This document shows, one piece after another, positions 23,901 to 32,692 of a stretch of DNA of 64,000 bases. The translations under genes were made by a program, and so were the position numbers. Below the pieces are notes generated by a model. It saw only the letters and a program-made list of their open reading frames with translations. It was not told where the DNA came from and did not search any database. Source of the DNA: Erysipelotrichaceae bacterium OPF54 (GTDB taxonomy: Bacteria; Bacillota_I; Bacilli_A; Erysipelotrichales; Erysipelotrichaceae); assembly GCA_022834735.1 (NCBI GenBank), contig BQKD01000001.1:1527659-1591658 (forward strand). The letters are read 5' to 3'. The first letter of the stretch is position 1; every line of letters starts with the position of its first letter.

Positions 23901-25630
23901 TATTCTCTTTCCGTTACCGCGATATGCAGCTCTTCGAGCTGTTTCTGATCAACAGGCGTCGGCGCTTTAGACATCGGACATTTGGCAGCCGCGTTTTTCG
24001 GGAACGCGATCACATCGCGGATCGAATCGGTCTGCGCAACGATCATGGCCACACGGTCGAATCCGAGCGCCAGTCCGCCATGAGGCGGCGTGCCGTACTG
24101 GAACGCATCCACGAAGAATCCGAACTTGTTCTGAATGTCTTCATCGCTCAGACCGAGGATCTTGAAGATCTTTTTCTGAAGCGCATTGTCATAAATACGC
24201 ATGCTTCCGCCGCCCAGTTCGTATCCATTCAAAATAATATCATAAGCATTTGTTTTTACAAGACTAGGGTCGCTGTCCAGCAAAGGAAGATCCTCGCTCT
24301 TCGGCATCGTGAACGGATGATGCTCGCTCACATAACGGCCTTCTTCTTCGCTCCATTCGAACATCGGGAAATCCACGACCCACAAAAACGAGAATTCTGA
24401 CGGATCTTTCAGACCTTTCCGGGCTCCGATCTCGTTGCGCAGCGCACCCAGCGCCGTGCATGCCTTGCGCCATTCATCGGCCACAATAAAGATCGTGTCG
24501 CCATCATGCGCATCAAACGCTTCGATCAGACGTTTTTCCTCCTCGTCGCTCATGAACTTGCGGGCCGGACCGGAAAGCTTTCCTTCCGCCATTTTGAATA
24601 CGACAAGCCCTTTGCCGCCGTTTTTCTTCACAAGTTCTGTCAGCTTCTTCACTTCCTTGTTCGAAGCATGGAACTGCTCCGCTTTGAATCCTTTGATCGT
24701 TTCGACACCCTGGAACACCGGAAATTCGCTCTTTGCAAAAAGAGCCCCAAGATCTTCGAACACCATGCCGAAACGGTTGTCCGGCTTATCCGAACCGTAC
24801 AGATTCATCGCATCGTTCCAGGACAGCTTCAAAAACGGACGAGGCACATCGATGCCTTTTACTTCCTTCATCATCGTGCACAGCATTTCTTCCGTGAAAT
24901 CCATGATCTCCTGTTCGCTCAGAAAGGAGGTTTCGATATCGACCTGCGTAAAATCGGTCTGCCGGTCGGCCCGCAGATCCTCGTCGCGGAAGCAGCGGGC
25001 AAACTGATAGTATTTGTCCAGTCCGGCAATCATGAGAAGCTGCTTGTACAGCTGAGGCGACTGCGGCAGGGCGTAAAAAGAACCCGGATGCACACGGCTC
25101 GGAACTAGGTAGTCTCTCGCTCCTTCCGGCGTCGACTTGCCCAGCATCGGGGTCTCGACTTCCAGAAATCCATGATTGTCAAGGTAGCTGCGGAACGAAC
25201 GGCTGATCGCCGCACGCGTTTTCAGTCTTTCCTGCATGATCGGACGGCGCAGATCCAGATAGCGGTATTCCATGCGCGTATCTTCCAGCGCATCCGTGTC
25301 GTCGGCAATGATCAGAGGCGTGGTTTTCGCGGTATTGATGATCTTCACCCGATCGACGATGACCTCGATCTCTCCGGTCGGCATGTTCGGATTGACATCT
25401 TTGCGCCCTTCCACGACCCCTTCGGCCTCGATCACATACTCATTGCGCACATCTTTGACCTGCGGCGCGATCTCTTCGTCAAACACGAGCTGGCAGATGC
25501 CTGTCGTATCGCGCAGGTCAATAAAACAAAGCTGTCCGAAATTGCGCTTTTTCGCGACCCAGCCGACCAGCTGCACGCGTTCGCCAATGTTTTCCTTGCG
25601 CAGCGTTCCATTGTATTTTGTTCTGTACAT
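23900..25630 (-). CDS. aspS: Aspartyl-tRNA synthetase
   Basis: A 576-residue class II synthetase that charges tRNA-Asp. It has an N-terminal OB-fold anticodon domain (VQLVGWVAKKRNFGQLCFIDLRD), motif 2 (FARCFRDEDLRADRQTDFTQVDIE), a bacterial-type GAD insertion (about 285-415) and motif 3 (GGLALGFDRVAMI). It starts 2 nt after the hisS stop, in the hisS-aspS order common in Firmicutes, under the T-box at 26967-27170. Whether it is discriminating or also charges tRNA-Asn cannot be judged without knowing if gatCAB is present. Confidence 0.97.
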   Translation of the reverse strand: MYRTKYNGTLRKENIGERVQLVGWVAKKRNFGQLCFIDLRDTTGICQLVFDEEIAPQVKDVRNEYVIEAEGVVEGRKDVNPNMPTGEIEVIVDRVKIINTAKTTPLIIADDTDALEDTRMEYRYLDLRRPIMQERLKTRAAISRSFRSYLDNHGFLEVETPMLGKSTPEGARDYLVPSRVHPGSFYALPQSPQLYKQLLMIAGLDKYYQFARCFRDEDLRADRQTDFTQVDIETSFLSEQEIMDFTEEMLCTMMKEVKGIDVPRPFLKLSWNDAMNLYGSDKPDNRFGMVFEDLGALFAKSEFPVFQGVETIKGFKAEQFHASNKEVKKLTELVKKNGGKGLVVFKMAEGKLSGPARKFMSDEEEKRLIEAFDAHDGDTIFIVADEWRKACTALGALRNEIGARKGLKDPSEFSFLWVVDFPMFEWSEEEGRYVSEHHPFTMPKSEDLPLLDSDPSLVKTNAYDIILNGYELGGGSMRIYDNALQKKIFKILGLSDEDIQNKFGFFVDAFQYGTPPHGGLALGFDRVAMIVAQTDSIRDVIAFPKNAAAKCPMSKAPTPVDQKQLEELHIAVTERE

Positions 25631-25632
25631 AG

Positions 25633-26949
25633 TTATTCTTCCTCTCCATGATGATGGTGATGATGTTCTTCCTCTTCAACAAGATGTTCATCAAGAAACT
25701 CGATCAGATCCCCGATCGGAACGCTGACCTGTTCCTTCTTTTCGAGCAGCTTCACGGTTGCCGTTCCTTCTTCGATCTCTTTATTTCCGATCAGGATCGC
25801 GGTCTTTGCGTGTTTGCGGTCTACCGATTTGAACTGTCCTTTGAAAGAGCGGTTCATCATGTCCATATCGCTGCGGTATCCGTAGGCACGCAGCTGGGTC
25901 AGGACATCGAAAGCATATGGTTTCGCTTCCTTGTCGAGAACCATCACATAAGCGTCCAGACCGGTATTTTCCTCCAGATTGATCCCTTCGGCTTCGAGCG
26001 CGATCAGAAGCCGTTCCATGCCAAGGGCCCAGCCGATCCCGCTCATCCCTTCCGGACCTCCAAAGTACGGGATCAGGCCGTCATAGCGGCCTCCGGCAAG
26101 CACCGTCGACTGCGAGCCCATTTCCTTGTTCATGGAAACGATCTCAAATACCGTATGCGTATAGTAATCCAGGCCGCGTACCAGCGTGTCTTCCACTTCA
26201 TACGGAATTTCGAGCAGATCGAGTGCCTGGCACACCGTCTCGAAATACTCCTGGCTTTCGGGCGTGAGATAGTCGCTCATTTTCGGCGCGTTTTTCATGC
26301 ATTCCTTGTCGTGATCGACCTTGCAGTCCAGAAGTCGGAGCGGATTTTGTTCATAGCGGCGCCTGCAGTCGGAACACAGATCATCCACATACGGAGCAAA
26401 GTATTCTTTCAGAGCTTTGCGGTAGGCGCTGCGGCTCTGATCATCTCCTAAAGTATTGAGCTGCACCTTGATATCATTGAGCCCGAGCGCTTTGAGGATT
26501 GTATAGGCCAGGACGATGACTTCGGCATCCGCATACGGATCTTTGATGCCCAGCGATTCGACACCGAACTGATTGAACAGGCGCAGCCTTCCTTTCTGGG
26601 GCCGTTCGTGTCTGGCCATCGGCCCCATATAATACAGCTTGACGGGCAGATCCGGGCTGGCGTACAGCTTGTTCTCCACAAAACTGCGTACGACTCCGGC
26701 CGTGCCTTCCGGACGGATGGTCAGGGATGTGTTCGAATTTTCAAGCTGGAACGTATACATTTCCTTGTTCACCATGTCGCTTGAATCGTTTTCGCGCTTG
26801 AACACGTTGGTATGCTCAAAGATCGGTGTGCGGATCTCGTTGAAATCATACACGTCGCACAAATTGCGCAGTGTCTGTTCGAGAGCCTGCCATTTGGATG
26901 AGGATCCGGGAAGGATATCCTGGGTTCCCCGTGGAATCTGATAGCTCAT
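25633..26949 (-). CDS. hisS: Histidyl-tRNA synthetase with natural C-terminal hexahistidine
   Basis: A 438-residue class II synthetase charging tRNA-His. Motifs are PRGTQDILP, RTPIFEHTNVF (motif 1), YYMGPMARHERPQKGRLRLFNQFGVE (motif 2), LVRGLDYYTHTVFEI (histidine-A motif) and GGRYDGLIPYFGG / GIGWALGMERL (motif 3), followed by the anticodon-binding domain. The C-terminus ends VEEEEHHHHHHGEEE. The six His codons (25648-25665) use both CAT and CAC, so it is not an obvious simple-repeat artefact. It is controlled by a His-type T-box and cotranscribed with aspS. Confidence 0.96.
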   Translation of the reverse strand: MSYQIPRGTQDILPGSSSKWQALEQTLRNLCDVYDFNEIRTPIFEHTNVFKRENDSSDMVNKEMYTFQLENSNTSLTIRPEGTAGVVRSFVENKLYASPDLPVKLYYMGPMARHERPQKGRLRLFNQFGVESLGIKDPYADAEVIVLAYTILKALGLNDIKVQLNTLGDDQSRSAYRKALKEYFAPYVDDLCSDCRRRYEQNPLRLLDCKVDHDKECMKNAPKMSDYLTPESQEYFETVCQALDLLEIPYEVEDTLVRGLDYYTHTVFEIVSMNKEMGSQSTVLAGGRYDGLIPYFGGPEGMSGIGWALGMERLLIALEAEGINLEENTGLDAYVMVLDKEAKPYAFDVLTQLRAYGYRSDMDMMNRSFKGQFKSVDRKHAKTAILIGNKEIEEGTATVKLLEKKEQVSVPIGDLIEFLDEHLVEEEEHHHHHHGEEE

Positions 26950-26966
26950 TTTATTTTCCTCCTGTA

Positions 26967-27170
26967 AAAAAAGCGCCCTTAAAACGGATATAAGGACGCT
27001 TTCTGCGCGGTACCACCTTATTTCCTACTTTTTAAGTAAGCGCTCAAAGTCTTTAACGCGACTTATGCGGCCGGGCATTTCCTCCCGGCTCCGAAAAAGT
27101 GTCGGACATACGGCGGTGCGGAAATGTCTCAGCTTTCATTTCCTCTCTGTCATCACCGGTCCGTATATTT
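26967..27170 (-). promoter_or_regulatory. T-box leader of hisS-aspS
   Basis: On minus, the T-box AATAAGGTGGTACCGCGC (27022-27005) is followed by the terminator AGCGTCCTTA...TAAGGGCGCT with a T-run (27000-26965), and then hisS with AGGAGG. Upstream, ATACGG/CCGTAT (27166-27161 and 27113-27108) closes Stem I. A candidate specifier CAC (His) at 27118-27116 faces GGTGATGACAGAGA, and GGAAATG/CATTTCC forms the upper helix with a short loop. Stem II and III hairpins follow (TCCGA/TCGGA, GCCGGG/CCCGGC). Uncharged tRNA-His would favour antitermination. Stem I is unusually short. Confidence 0.92.
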
Positions 27171-27191
27171 TGTCTTTTTCAACGGATTGTT

Positions 27192-27920
27192 TTATTTGTC
27201 AAGATTGCTTACGTTATGATAAACGTTCTGCACATCATCTACATCGTCAAGCAGTGTGACGAGGCGTTTGAACAGTTCGAGATCCTCGCCCTGCAGCTCG
27301 ACCGTTTCGTTTGGAACCATCTTGTCCTCGAGAACGATGAACTTCACGTCCGGGATCAGTCCTTCGACGATCGTTTTCGCATCGTCGAGCTGGTTCGGAT
27401 CGACACTGATCGTCATGTATCCGTCTTCGATCTCGATATCGTTCAGATCGACTCCGCCTTCGATCATCGCATCCATCATCGCTTCCTCGTCAGTATACTC
27501 GATCACGATGATGCCAAGATGCTCATAACCGAAAGATACCGATCCGCCGACGCCGAGCTTTGCGTGGCTTTTATTGAAGCAGGCGCGCAGATTGGCGATC
27601 GTACGGTTCGCGTTGTCTGTCAGGCAGTCGATGATGATCGTGCTTCCTCCGCCCGATCCGAAGCCTTCATAGCGGGCGGACGAAAAGTTTTCATCTGCGC
27701 TCGATTTTGCTTTGTCGATGGCGCGCTTGATCACGTCGGCGGGCACGTTGTTGGCTTTTGCGCGCTCGATCGCTTTTTTCAGCGTCTGGTTCATGTCAGG
27801 GTTCGGATCGCCGTTCTTGGCAGCGACCAGGATCTCTTTCGAATATCTAGAATATACTTTTGCTTTCTGATTTGCCGTTTTCTGCATTGCCGCAGCACGG
27901 ACCTCAAAGTGTCTTCCCAT
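27192..27920 (-). CDS. yebC: YebC/PmpR family protein
   Basis: A 242-residue cytoplasmic protein of the YebC/PmpR (TACO1) family, reported in various bacteria as DNA-binding regulators and, more recently, as factors easing translation of proline-rich stretches. The signature MGRHFEVRAAAMQKTANQKAKVYSRYSKEI, then NPDMNQTLKKAIERAKANNVPADVIKRAIDKA, GFGSGGGSTIIIDCLTDNANRTI and the ETEE-like YTDEEAMMDAMIEGG are present. Many relatives have W in GHSKWANIKHRK; this one belongs to the GRHFEVR subgroup. SD GGTGAGATACA precedes the ATG. Confidence 0.93.
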   Translation of the reverse strand: MGRHFEVRAAAMQKTANQKAKVYSRYSKEILVAAKNGDPNPDMNQTLKKAIERAKANNVPADVIKRAIDKAKSSADENFSSARYEGFGSGGGSTIIIDCLTDNANRTIANLRACFNKSHAKLGVGGSVSFGYEHLGIIVIEYTDEEAMMDAMIEGGVDLNDIEIEDGYMTISVDPNQLDDAKTIVEGLIPDVKFIVLEDKMVPNETVELQGEDLELFKRLVTLLDDVDDVQNVYHNVSNLDK

Positions 27921-27969
27921 TGTATCTCACCTTTCACTCATTTTTTTTAGTATATCAACACACTTTATT

Positions 27970-28920
27970 TTATTCAACTTTCGCATATCGTTCAATGATC
28001 TTTTGAACAAGCGGGTTGCGCACGACATCGCTGTCATGCAGATGAACAATTTCGATTCCCTCGATCCCTTCCAGGATCTCACAGGCCTGCGTCAGCCCCG
28101 AATCTTTTTTACGGATCAGATCGATCTGGGTAATATCACCTGTAACGATCATTTTGGTCTGCCGTCCCATACGGGTCAGGAACATTTTCATCTGCGCTTT
28201 GGTCGTGTTCTGGGCTTCGTCCAGGATCACGACCGCATTGTTCAGTGTCCTGCCGCGCATGAATGCAAGCGGCGCGATTTCGATGATCTCTTTTTCAATA
28301 TACTTTTCAACAATTTCCGTGCCGAGCATTTCATTGAGCGCATCGTATAACGGGCGCAGATACGGATCGACTTTTTCCTTCATGTCCCCGGGCAGAAAGC
28401 CGAGCGATTCGCCCGCCTCCACTGCAGGACGTGTGAGGATGATCTTTTCCACTTTTTCATGTTTCAGCATGCTGACAGCGTAAGCGACAGCCAGATATGT
28501 CTTTCCGGTCCCGGCCACGCCGGTGGAAAAGACGATCTCATTGTTTTTCATCGCATCGCACAGGATCGTCTGTCCGATCGTTTTCGGATAGATCAGCTTG
28601 CCGCTCTTCGTTTTGGCGACCGGTTCGCTGCGGATGACAGAAAAATCCTTCAGCTTTCCTTTCTGTGCAAGCATGCATAAATACGCTACATCTCCCTGGC
28701 CAAGTTTTCCGGCATGGCTGATCCGTTCGAAACACTTGGCGATGACCTCTTCGACCTGTGATGCGCTGCTTCCTTCCTCCAGTTTGATCTCATGGGCACG
28801 GACAACAAGTTTCGTGTCGAACTCTTTTTCGATCGTCCGGATGTTCCGGTCATTGGAACCGGCAAAGATCTGCATCGCATCAAAAGAAATTTCAGAACAG
28901 TCTAATGTTTTGTAAGACAA
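27970..28920 (-). CDS. phoH: PhoH family ATPase
   Basis: A 316-residue P-loop ATPase of the PhoH family, often next to ybeY in RNA metabolism; here ybeY does not follow. An N-terminal KH-like region (about 1-100) precedes TKSGKLIYPKTIGQTILCDAM, GVAGTGKTYLAVAYAVSML (Walker A), ILTRPAVEAGESLGFLPGD, ILDEAQNTTKAQMKMFLTRMG (Walker B) and ITQIDLIRKKDSGL. The start is a TTG at 28920 with GGGAGG 6 nt upstream. It lies downstream of rpsU, separated by a strong hairpin. Confidence 0.94.
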   Translation of the reverse strand: MSYKTLDCSEISFDAMQIFAGSNDRNIRTIEKEFDTKLVVRAHEIKLEEGSSASQVEEVIAKCFERISHAGKLGQGDVAYLCMLAQKGKLKDFSVIRSEPVAKTKSGKLIYPKTIGQTILCDAMKNNEIVFSTGVAGTGKTYLAVAYAVSMLKHEKVEKIILTRPAVEAGESLGFLPGDMKEKVDPYLRPLYDALNEMLGTEIVEKYIEKEIIEIAPLAFMRGRTLNNAVVILDEAQNTTKAQMKMFLTRMGRQTKMIVTGDITQIDLIRKKDSGLTQACEILEGIEGIEIVHLHDSDVVRNPLVQKIIERYAKVE

Positions 28921-28941
28921 GGAATACCTCCCATTTTTTCA

Positions 28942-28972
28942 ACAGAAAAAAAATCTGCAGAACTGCAGATTA
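28942..28972 (-). terminator. Terminator between rpsU and phoH
   Basis: On minus AATCTGCAG, loop TT, CTGCAGATT, then T8. It overlaps the rpsU stop. No promoter for phoH is evident after it, so read-through may supply phoH. Confidence 0.85.
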
Positions 28973-29149
28973 TTTACCTCTACGAGCTTTGCGTGCAGCT
29001 TCAGATTTTAATTTTCTGCGCACGCCAGGTTTAACGTAAAATTCTCTTTTGCGGGCCTCAGCAAGGGTGCCGTTGCGAGATACTTGACGTTTAAATCTTC
29101 TTAAAGCGTCATCTAATTGTTCGTTTTCTTTAAGAACAACTTTTGGCAT
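28970..29149 (-). CDS. rpsU: 30S ribosomal protein S21 (bS21)
   Basis: A 59-residue basic protein: [59 protein letters not shown] is the full bS21 pattern. The start is the ATG at 29149, behind GGGAGG. An in-frame ATG at 29179 adds ten unrelated residues and lies near the promoter. Confidence 0.96.
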   Translation of the reverse strand: MPKVVLKENEQLDDALRRFKRQVSRNGTLAEARKREFYVKPGVRRKLKSEAARKARRGK

Positions 29150-29183
29150 GAACAAAACCTCCCTTCCCGAGTTGTACATTAAG

Positions 29184-29211
29184 ATTATATCAAAATTTTT
29201 CCATAAAGCAA
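29184..29211 (-). promoter_or_regulatory. rpsU promoter
   Basis: On minus: TTGCTT (29211-29206), 16-nt spacer, TATAAT (29189-29184) with extended -10 TGA in front. Confidence 0.75.
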
Positions 29212-29240
29212 CACTTCATTTCAACTATTTGATATTATTT

Positions 29241-30680
29241 TCAGCGGTATTTTTTTATGCATTCCCGGACAGCGACATGATCGCCGATCCATGGAGCGCG
29301 TCCGTTCTCCCGGTAGATGAAAACTTCATCCCCTTTTCCTAAAAGCAGGATCGTATCGCCGGCTTTCGCCGTCTCGACAGCCTGGCGGATCGCTTCATAC
29401 CGGTCCTCGATAAAAATATTCGTCGTCTCTTTGATGCCCTCCTTGATCTGGTCCGCTATTTCTTTCGGATCTTCGTCGCGGGGATCATCTTCGGTCAGGA
29501 TCACAAAATCGCAGTATTTGTCGGCAAGTTCTCCGAACACCTTGCGTTTGGCAGCATCGCGTTTGCCGGCCGAACCGAATACAGCGATCACATTGCCCCC
29601 TTCTTTTGTGATCGAACGGCCGAATTCCATGACTTTTTCCATTCCGTCCGGTGTGTGGGCAAAATCGACGATCACGTTGAAATCCTGTCCTTCATCAATT
29701 TGCTCCAGACGTCCCTGCACCTGCGGAATGGCTTTGCACGACGCAATGATCTTATCCAGATCGATTCCTGTTTCATGCAGGGCGGCAATGACAGCGAGCA
29801 GATTGTAAATATTGTATGTAGCAACCAGATTGGTCATGACAGGATACGACTGCCCGTTATGGATCAGATCGAAATGCGAAGCCTCGTTTGTCATCTCGAT
29901 ATGGATCGCGCGGTAATCCGCCTCGTTCTCGATCCCGTATGTGACGACGCGGGCTGCACACAGCGGCACGAGCTCCTTGTATTTTGGATCGTCGCGATTG
30001 AGGATGCATACGCCCTCAGGCTTTACGCGGTCTTTGAACAGGATCGTCTTGGCATCAAAATAGTTTTCGAGCGTGCCATGAAAGTCGAGATGATCGTATG
30101 TGAAATTCGTAAAGATGGCTACATCGAAATTGATCCCGTTCACCCTTCCCTGCGCCAGGCCGTGCGAGCTGACTTCGAGTGCGCACGCCTTCATACCGGC
30201 ATTGACCATGTCATTCAGCCTGGACTGCAGGAACAAAGCGTCCGGCGTGGTCAGATCAGGCATGAGCTTGACGTCTCCGTATTCGATCGCGATCGTGCCG
30301 ATATAGCCTGTCGGTTCGAGCGGATCAAGGATCGAGCGGATCACATTGGCGATCGTGCTTTTTCCGTTCGTTCCTGTAATTCCGTACATGGTCATTTTAT
30401 CGGACGGCTTGCCGAAGAAGATCCGGGCGCACTGATTCATCGCTTCGTTGACATCGGCTACCCGGATATAGATCACGCCGTCGCGCTTATCGGAGACAGG
30501 CCGGGAATGAACGATACAGATCGCCCCGTTTTCGATCGCGGAATCGATAAAATCATGCCCATCGTATGTTAATCCAGGCAGACAGAAGTATACATTGCCT
30601 TTTTTTACTTTTCGTGAATCGAAACACAACCCGGTCACATTGACAGTCGGGGCGTTCTTGAATAATTTGCTTAATCGCAT
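29241..30680 (-). CDS. murE: UDP-MurNAc-tripeptide synthetase (MurE)
   Basis: A 479-residue Mur ligase that adds the third amino acid of the peptidoglycan stem. ATP loop GTNGKSTIANVIRSIL, TTPDALFLQ, ALEVSSHGLAQGRV, FTNFTYDHLDFHGT, VDFAHTPDGMEKVM and VFGSAGKRDAAKR are present. The substrate motif reads LTEDDPRDEDP. Diaminopimelate enzymes have DNPR and lysine enzymes D(D/N)P(A/N), so the kept Arg favours diaminopimelate but the DDPR variant is not decisive. It lies far from mraY-murD, so the division/cell-wall cluster is split. It starts 3 nt after the mtaB stop. Confidence 0.95.
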   Translation of the reverse strand: MRLSKLFKNAPTVNVTGLCFDSRKVKKGNVYFCLPGLTYDGHDFIDSAIENGAICIVHSRPVSDKRDGVIYIRVADVNEAMNQCARIFFGKPSDKMTMYGITGTNGKSTIANVIRSILDPLEPTGYIGTIAIEYGDVKLMPDLTTPDALFLQSRLNDMVNAGMKACALEVSSHGLAQGRVNGINFDVAIFTNFTYDHLDFHGTLENYFDAKTILFKDRVKPEGVCILNRDDPKYKELVPLCAARVVTYGIENEADYRAIHIEMTNEASHFDLIHNGQSYPVMTNLVATYNIYNLLAVIAALHETGIDLDKIIASCKAIPQVQGRLEQIDEGQDFNVIVDFAHTPDGMEKVMEFGRSITKEGGNVIAVFGSAGKRDAAKRKVFGELADKYCDFVILTEDDPRDEDPKEIADQIKEGIKETTNIFIEDRYEAIRQAVETAKAGDTILLLGKGDEVFIYRENGRAPWIGDHVAVRECIKKYR

Positions 30681-30683
30681 AGT

Positions 30684-31964
30684 TTAATCTTCCTTTACTG
30701 TTCTTCCAATATAATGGCCATCTTCGATCCTGTCAAACCGAACATGCACTCTTCCGCTCAGCGGTTCGCTGCTTTCGATCACGATCGGATGATACTGATT
30801 TGTATATCCGTGCCATTGTCCGTTTTCCTCTTTTTCGATCAGCACATCGCCCTGGCTGAAACGTTCCATATCGGCCTGGCGAAACCGGGCCGAAAGATCA
30901 AGAAGCGTGTCGACGCGCTGTTTTGCGATCGTGCCGTGCACCGTTCCCGGCATTTGCTCGGCTGCTGTTCCTTTGCGGATCGAATAAGGGAAAACATGCA
31001 TGAAGGAAAAGCGGATGTCCTGAACGTTTCTGAGCGTTTCTTCAAATTCCTCGTCGCTTTCCTGTTTGAATCCGGCAATGATATCGGTAGAAATCGAAAT
31101 ATCCGGTATTTCCTGGCGGAGCTGTTCGATCCGCTCCTTGAACTGCTCGATCGTATAAGGGCGGTTCATCCGTTTCAATGTCGCGTTGCATGCGGACTGG
31201 ACGGGAATGTGAAGATGGTGCAGGATACGGGGTTCCTTTTTCATCAGCTCGATGAACCGGTCGCTGATCTCGGTAATTTCGATACTGGAGAGGCGGAACG
31301 CGATCTCTGGCGAGGTATTCCTGAGCAGCATCCCGAGCAGATCGCATAAATCATGTTCTCCGTCATTGTATCGTCCGGTATGGATGCCGGTCAGCACAAT
31401 TTCAAGGTGTCCCTTTTTTTCGAGATCTTTTGCGATCGAGACGACTTCAGAAGCCGCAAGCGAACGTTCTCTTCCTCTGGCATACGGAATGATGCAGTAG
31501 GAACAGAACTGATTGCAGCCGTCCTGGACTTTCAGAAAAGCGCGGTGCTTGGATTCGAACTGTTCGATCGGCATGGATTCGAACGCAAACGCAGAACTGA
31601 CGTCCTGTACATCATCTACCTTTTTATGATCGTTCACGCTTGCGGCGATCAGGTCGGCGATCCTGTTTTTATCTTTTGTGCCGATCAGTACATCGGCGCC
31701 GATTTTCTGTTTTTCTTCATCGGTAGCGACCTGCGCATAGCATCCGATCAGCACGCTGCATGCCTGCGGATTTTTTTTCTTTGCCCGATGCAGCATCTGC
31801 CTCGATTTTGCGGCAGCCGTATTCGTGACAGCACAGGTGTTGACGATGACGACGTCAAAATTTTCGTTGTCCTCGATCCATCCTTTTTCCTGCAGGGTCC
31901 TTGCGTAGTACTGCGATTCGTAGGCATTTACTTTACAGCCTAATGTGATGATGGAAAATCTCAT
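30684..31964 (-). CDS. mtaB: tRNA ms2t6A37 methylthiotransferase
   Basis: A 426-residue radical-SAM methylthiotransferase that turns t6A37 into ms2t6A in tRNA. The N-terminal UPF0004 domain (ITLGCKVNAYESQYYARTL, VVIVNTCAVTNTAAAKSRQ, VLIGCYAQV) binds one FeS cluster. The radical-SAM core has CNQFCSYCIIPYARGRERS, and a TRAM domain ends the protein. The LGCKVN start distinguishes MtaB from MiaB and RimO. The start is the ATG at 31964, which overlaps the rsmE stop (ATGA); an earlier in-frame start would add 15 foreign residues. Confidence 0.95.
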   Translation of the reverse strand: MRFSIITLGCKVNAYESQYYARTLQEKGWIEDNENFDVVIVNTCAVTNTAAAKSRQMLHRAKKKNPQACSVLIGCYAQVATDEEKQKIGADVLIGTKDKNRIADLIAASVNDHKKVDDVQDVSSAFAFESMPIEQFESKHRAFLKVQDGCNQFCSYCIIPYARGRERSLAASEVVSIAKDLEKKGHLEIVLTGIHTGRYNDGEHDLCDLLGMLLRNTSPEIAFRLSSIEITEISDRFIELMKKEPRILHHLHIPVQSACNATLKRMNRPYTIEQFKERIEQLRQEIPDISISTDIIAGFKQESDEEFEETLRNVQDIRFSFMHVFPYSIRKGTAAEQMPGTVHGTIAKQRVDTLLDLSARFRQADMERFSQGDVLIEKEENGQWHGYTNQYHPIVIESSEPLSGRVHVRFDRIEDGHYIGRTVKED

Positions 31965-32692
31965 GATTCGGCCTCCGTGTTGCGGCAATGGGTCTGGTAT
32001 TCGATGCATGACAATACATAGCAGGCGGCCGTTTCGGCACGCAGGATGTCATTGCCGAGCGAACAGCTCGCAAAGCCCATTTCATTGAGCGCATCGATTT
32101 CTGCGGGCGCAAAGCCTCCTTCCGGGCCAATGCATATGGTCACAGAACTCGGGTTGCTCTGCAGGTAATTGGCCAGATGACGGGTCTGTCCGTCTTCTTT
32201 TTCATACGCGACCAGATTGCAGCGGCTCTTGAATTCTTCCAGATTGTCGACGCTCGTCACAGGAAGAAGCTCGACCTTGTCGCTGCGGTTGCACTGGGCA
32301 CAGGCTGACATCAGGATCGAATTCCAGCGTTCCATTTTCTTGAGGGCTTTTTTGTCGTCGAGCTGAATGATCGAATATTTCGACACGTACGGTACGATCC
32401 GGCTGGCGCCTAATTCGGCCGCTTTCTGAAGCATCCATTCGAAACGGTCGGACTTGATCAGCGCGGCACATAGTGTCACGTTGACCAGCCTTGGCTCGAT
32501 CTGCTCTTTTCCGAAAATGAACAAATACGGTTTTTTCTGCGGATGGGCAAGATACACTTCATCGTCGCAGATCACGCGGACTGTTTCGTTTTCTTTCGTG
32601 CGAAGGACATCGAACAGATGATGGGCCTGTTTTTCATCCAGACAGACCTGTTCGTGAAGAGCGCATTTCTGCTCGGAATACACTTGTTTCAC
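31961..32692 (-). CDS. rsmE: 16S rRNA m3U1498 methyltransferase
   Basis: A 243-residue SPOUT methyltransferase. N-terminal PUA-like domain with HHLFDVLRTKENETVRV, then LIKSDRFEWMLQKAAELGASRIVPYVSKYSI, RWNSILMSACAQCNRSDKVEL, and the SAM knot ICIGPEGGFAPAEIDALNEMGFASCSLGNDILRAETAACYVLSCIEY. All are standard RsmE motifs. It overlaps rluB by 4 nt and mtaB by 4 nt. Confidence 0.95.
   Translation of the reverse strand: MKQVYSEQKCALHEQVCLDEKQAHHLFDVLRTKENETVRVICDDEVYLAHPQKKPYLFIFGKEQIEPRLVNVTLCAALIKSDRFEWMLQKAAELGASRIVPYVSKYSIIQLDDKKALKKMERWNSILMSACAQCNRSDKVELLPVTSVDNLEEFKSRCNLVAYEKEDGQTRHLANYLQSNPSSVTICIGPEGGFAPAEIDALNEMGFASCSLGNDILRAETAACYVLSCIEYQTHCRNTEAES

Noticed and set aside
25648-25665. The His6 tail of HisRS as an engineered tag
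   Set aside because: It lies within an intact native operon with mixed codons and flanking acidic residues; natural sequence is more likely.
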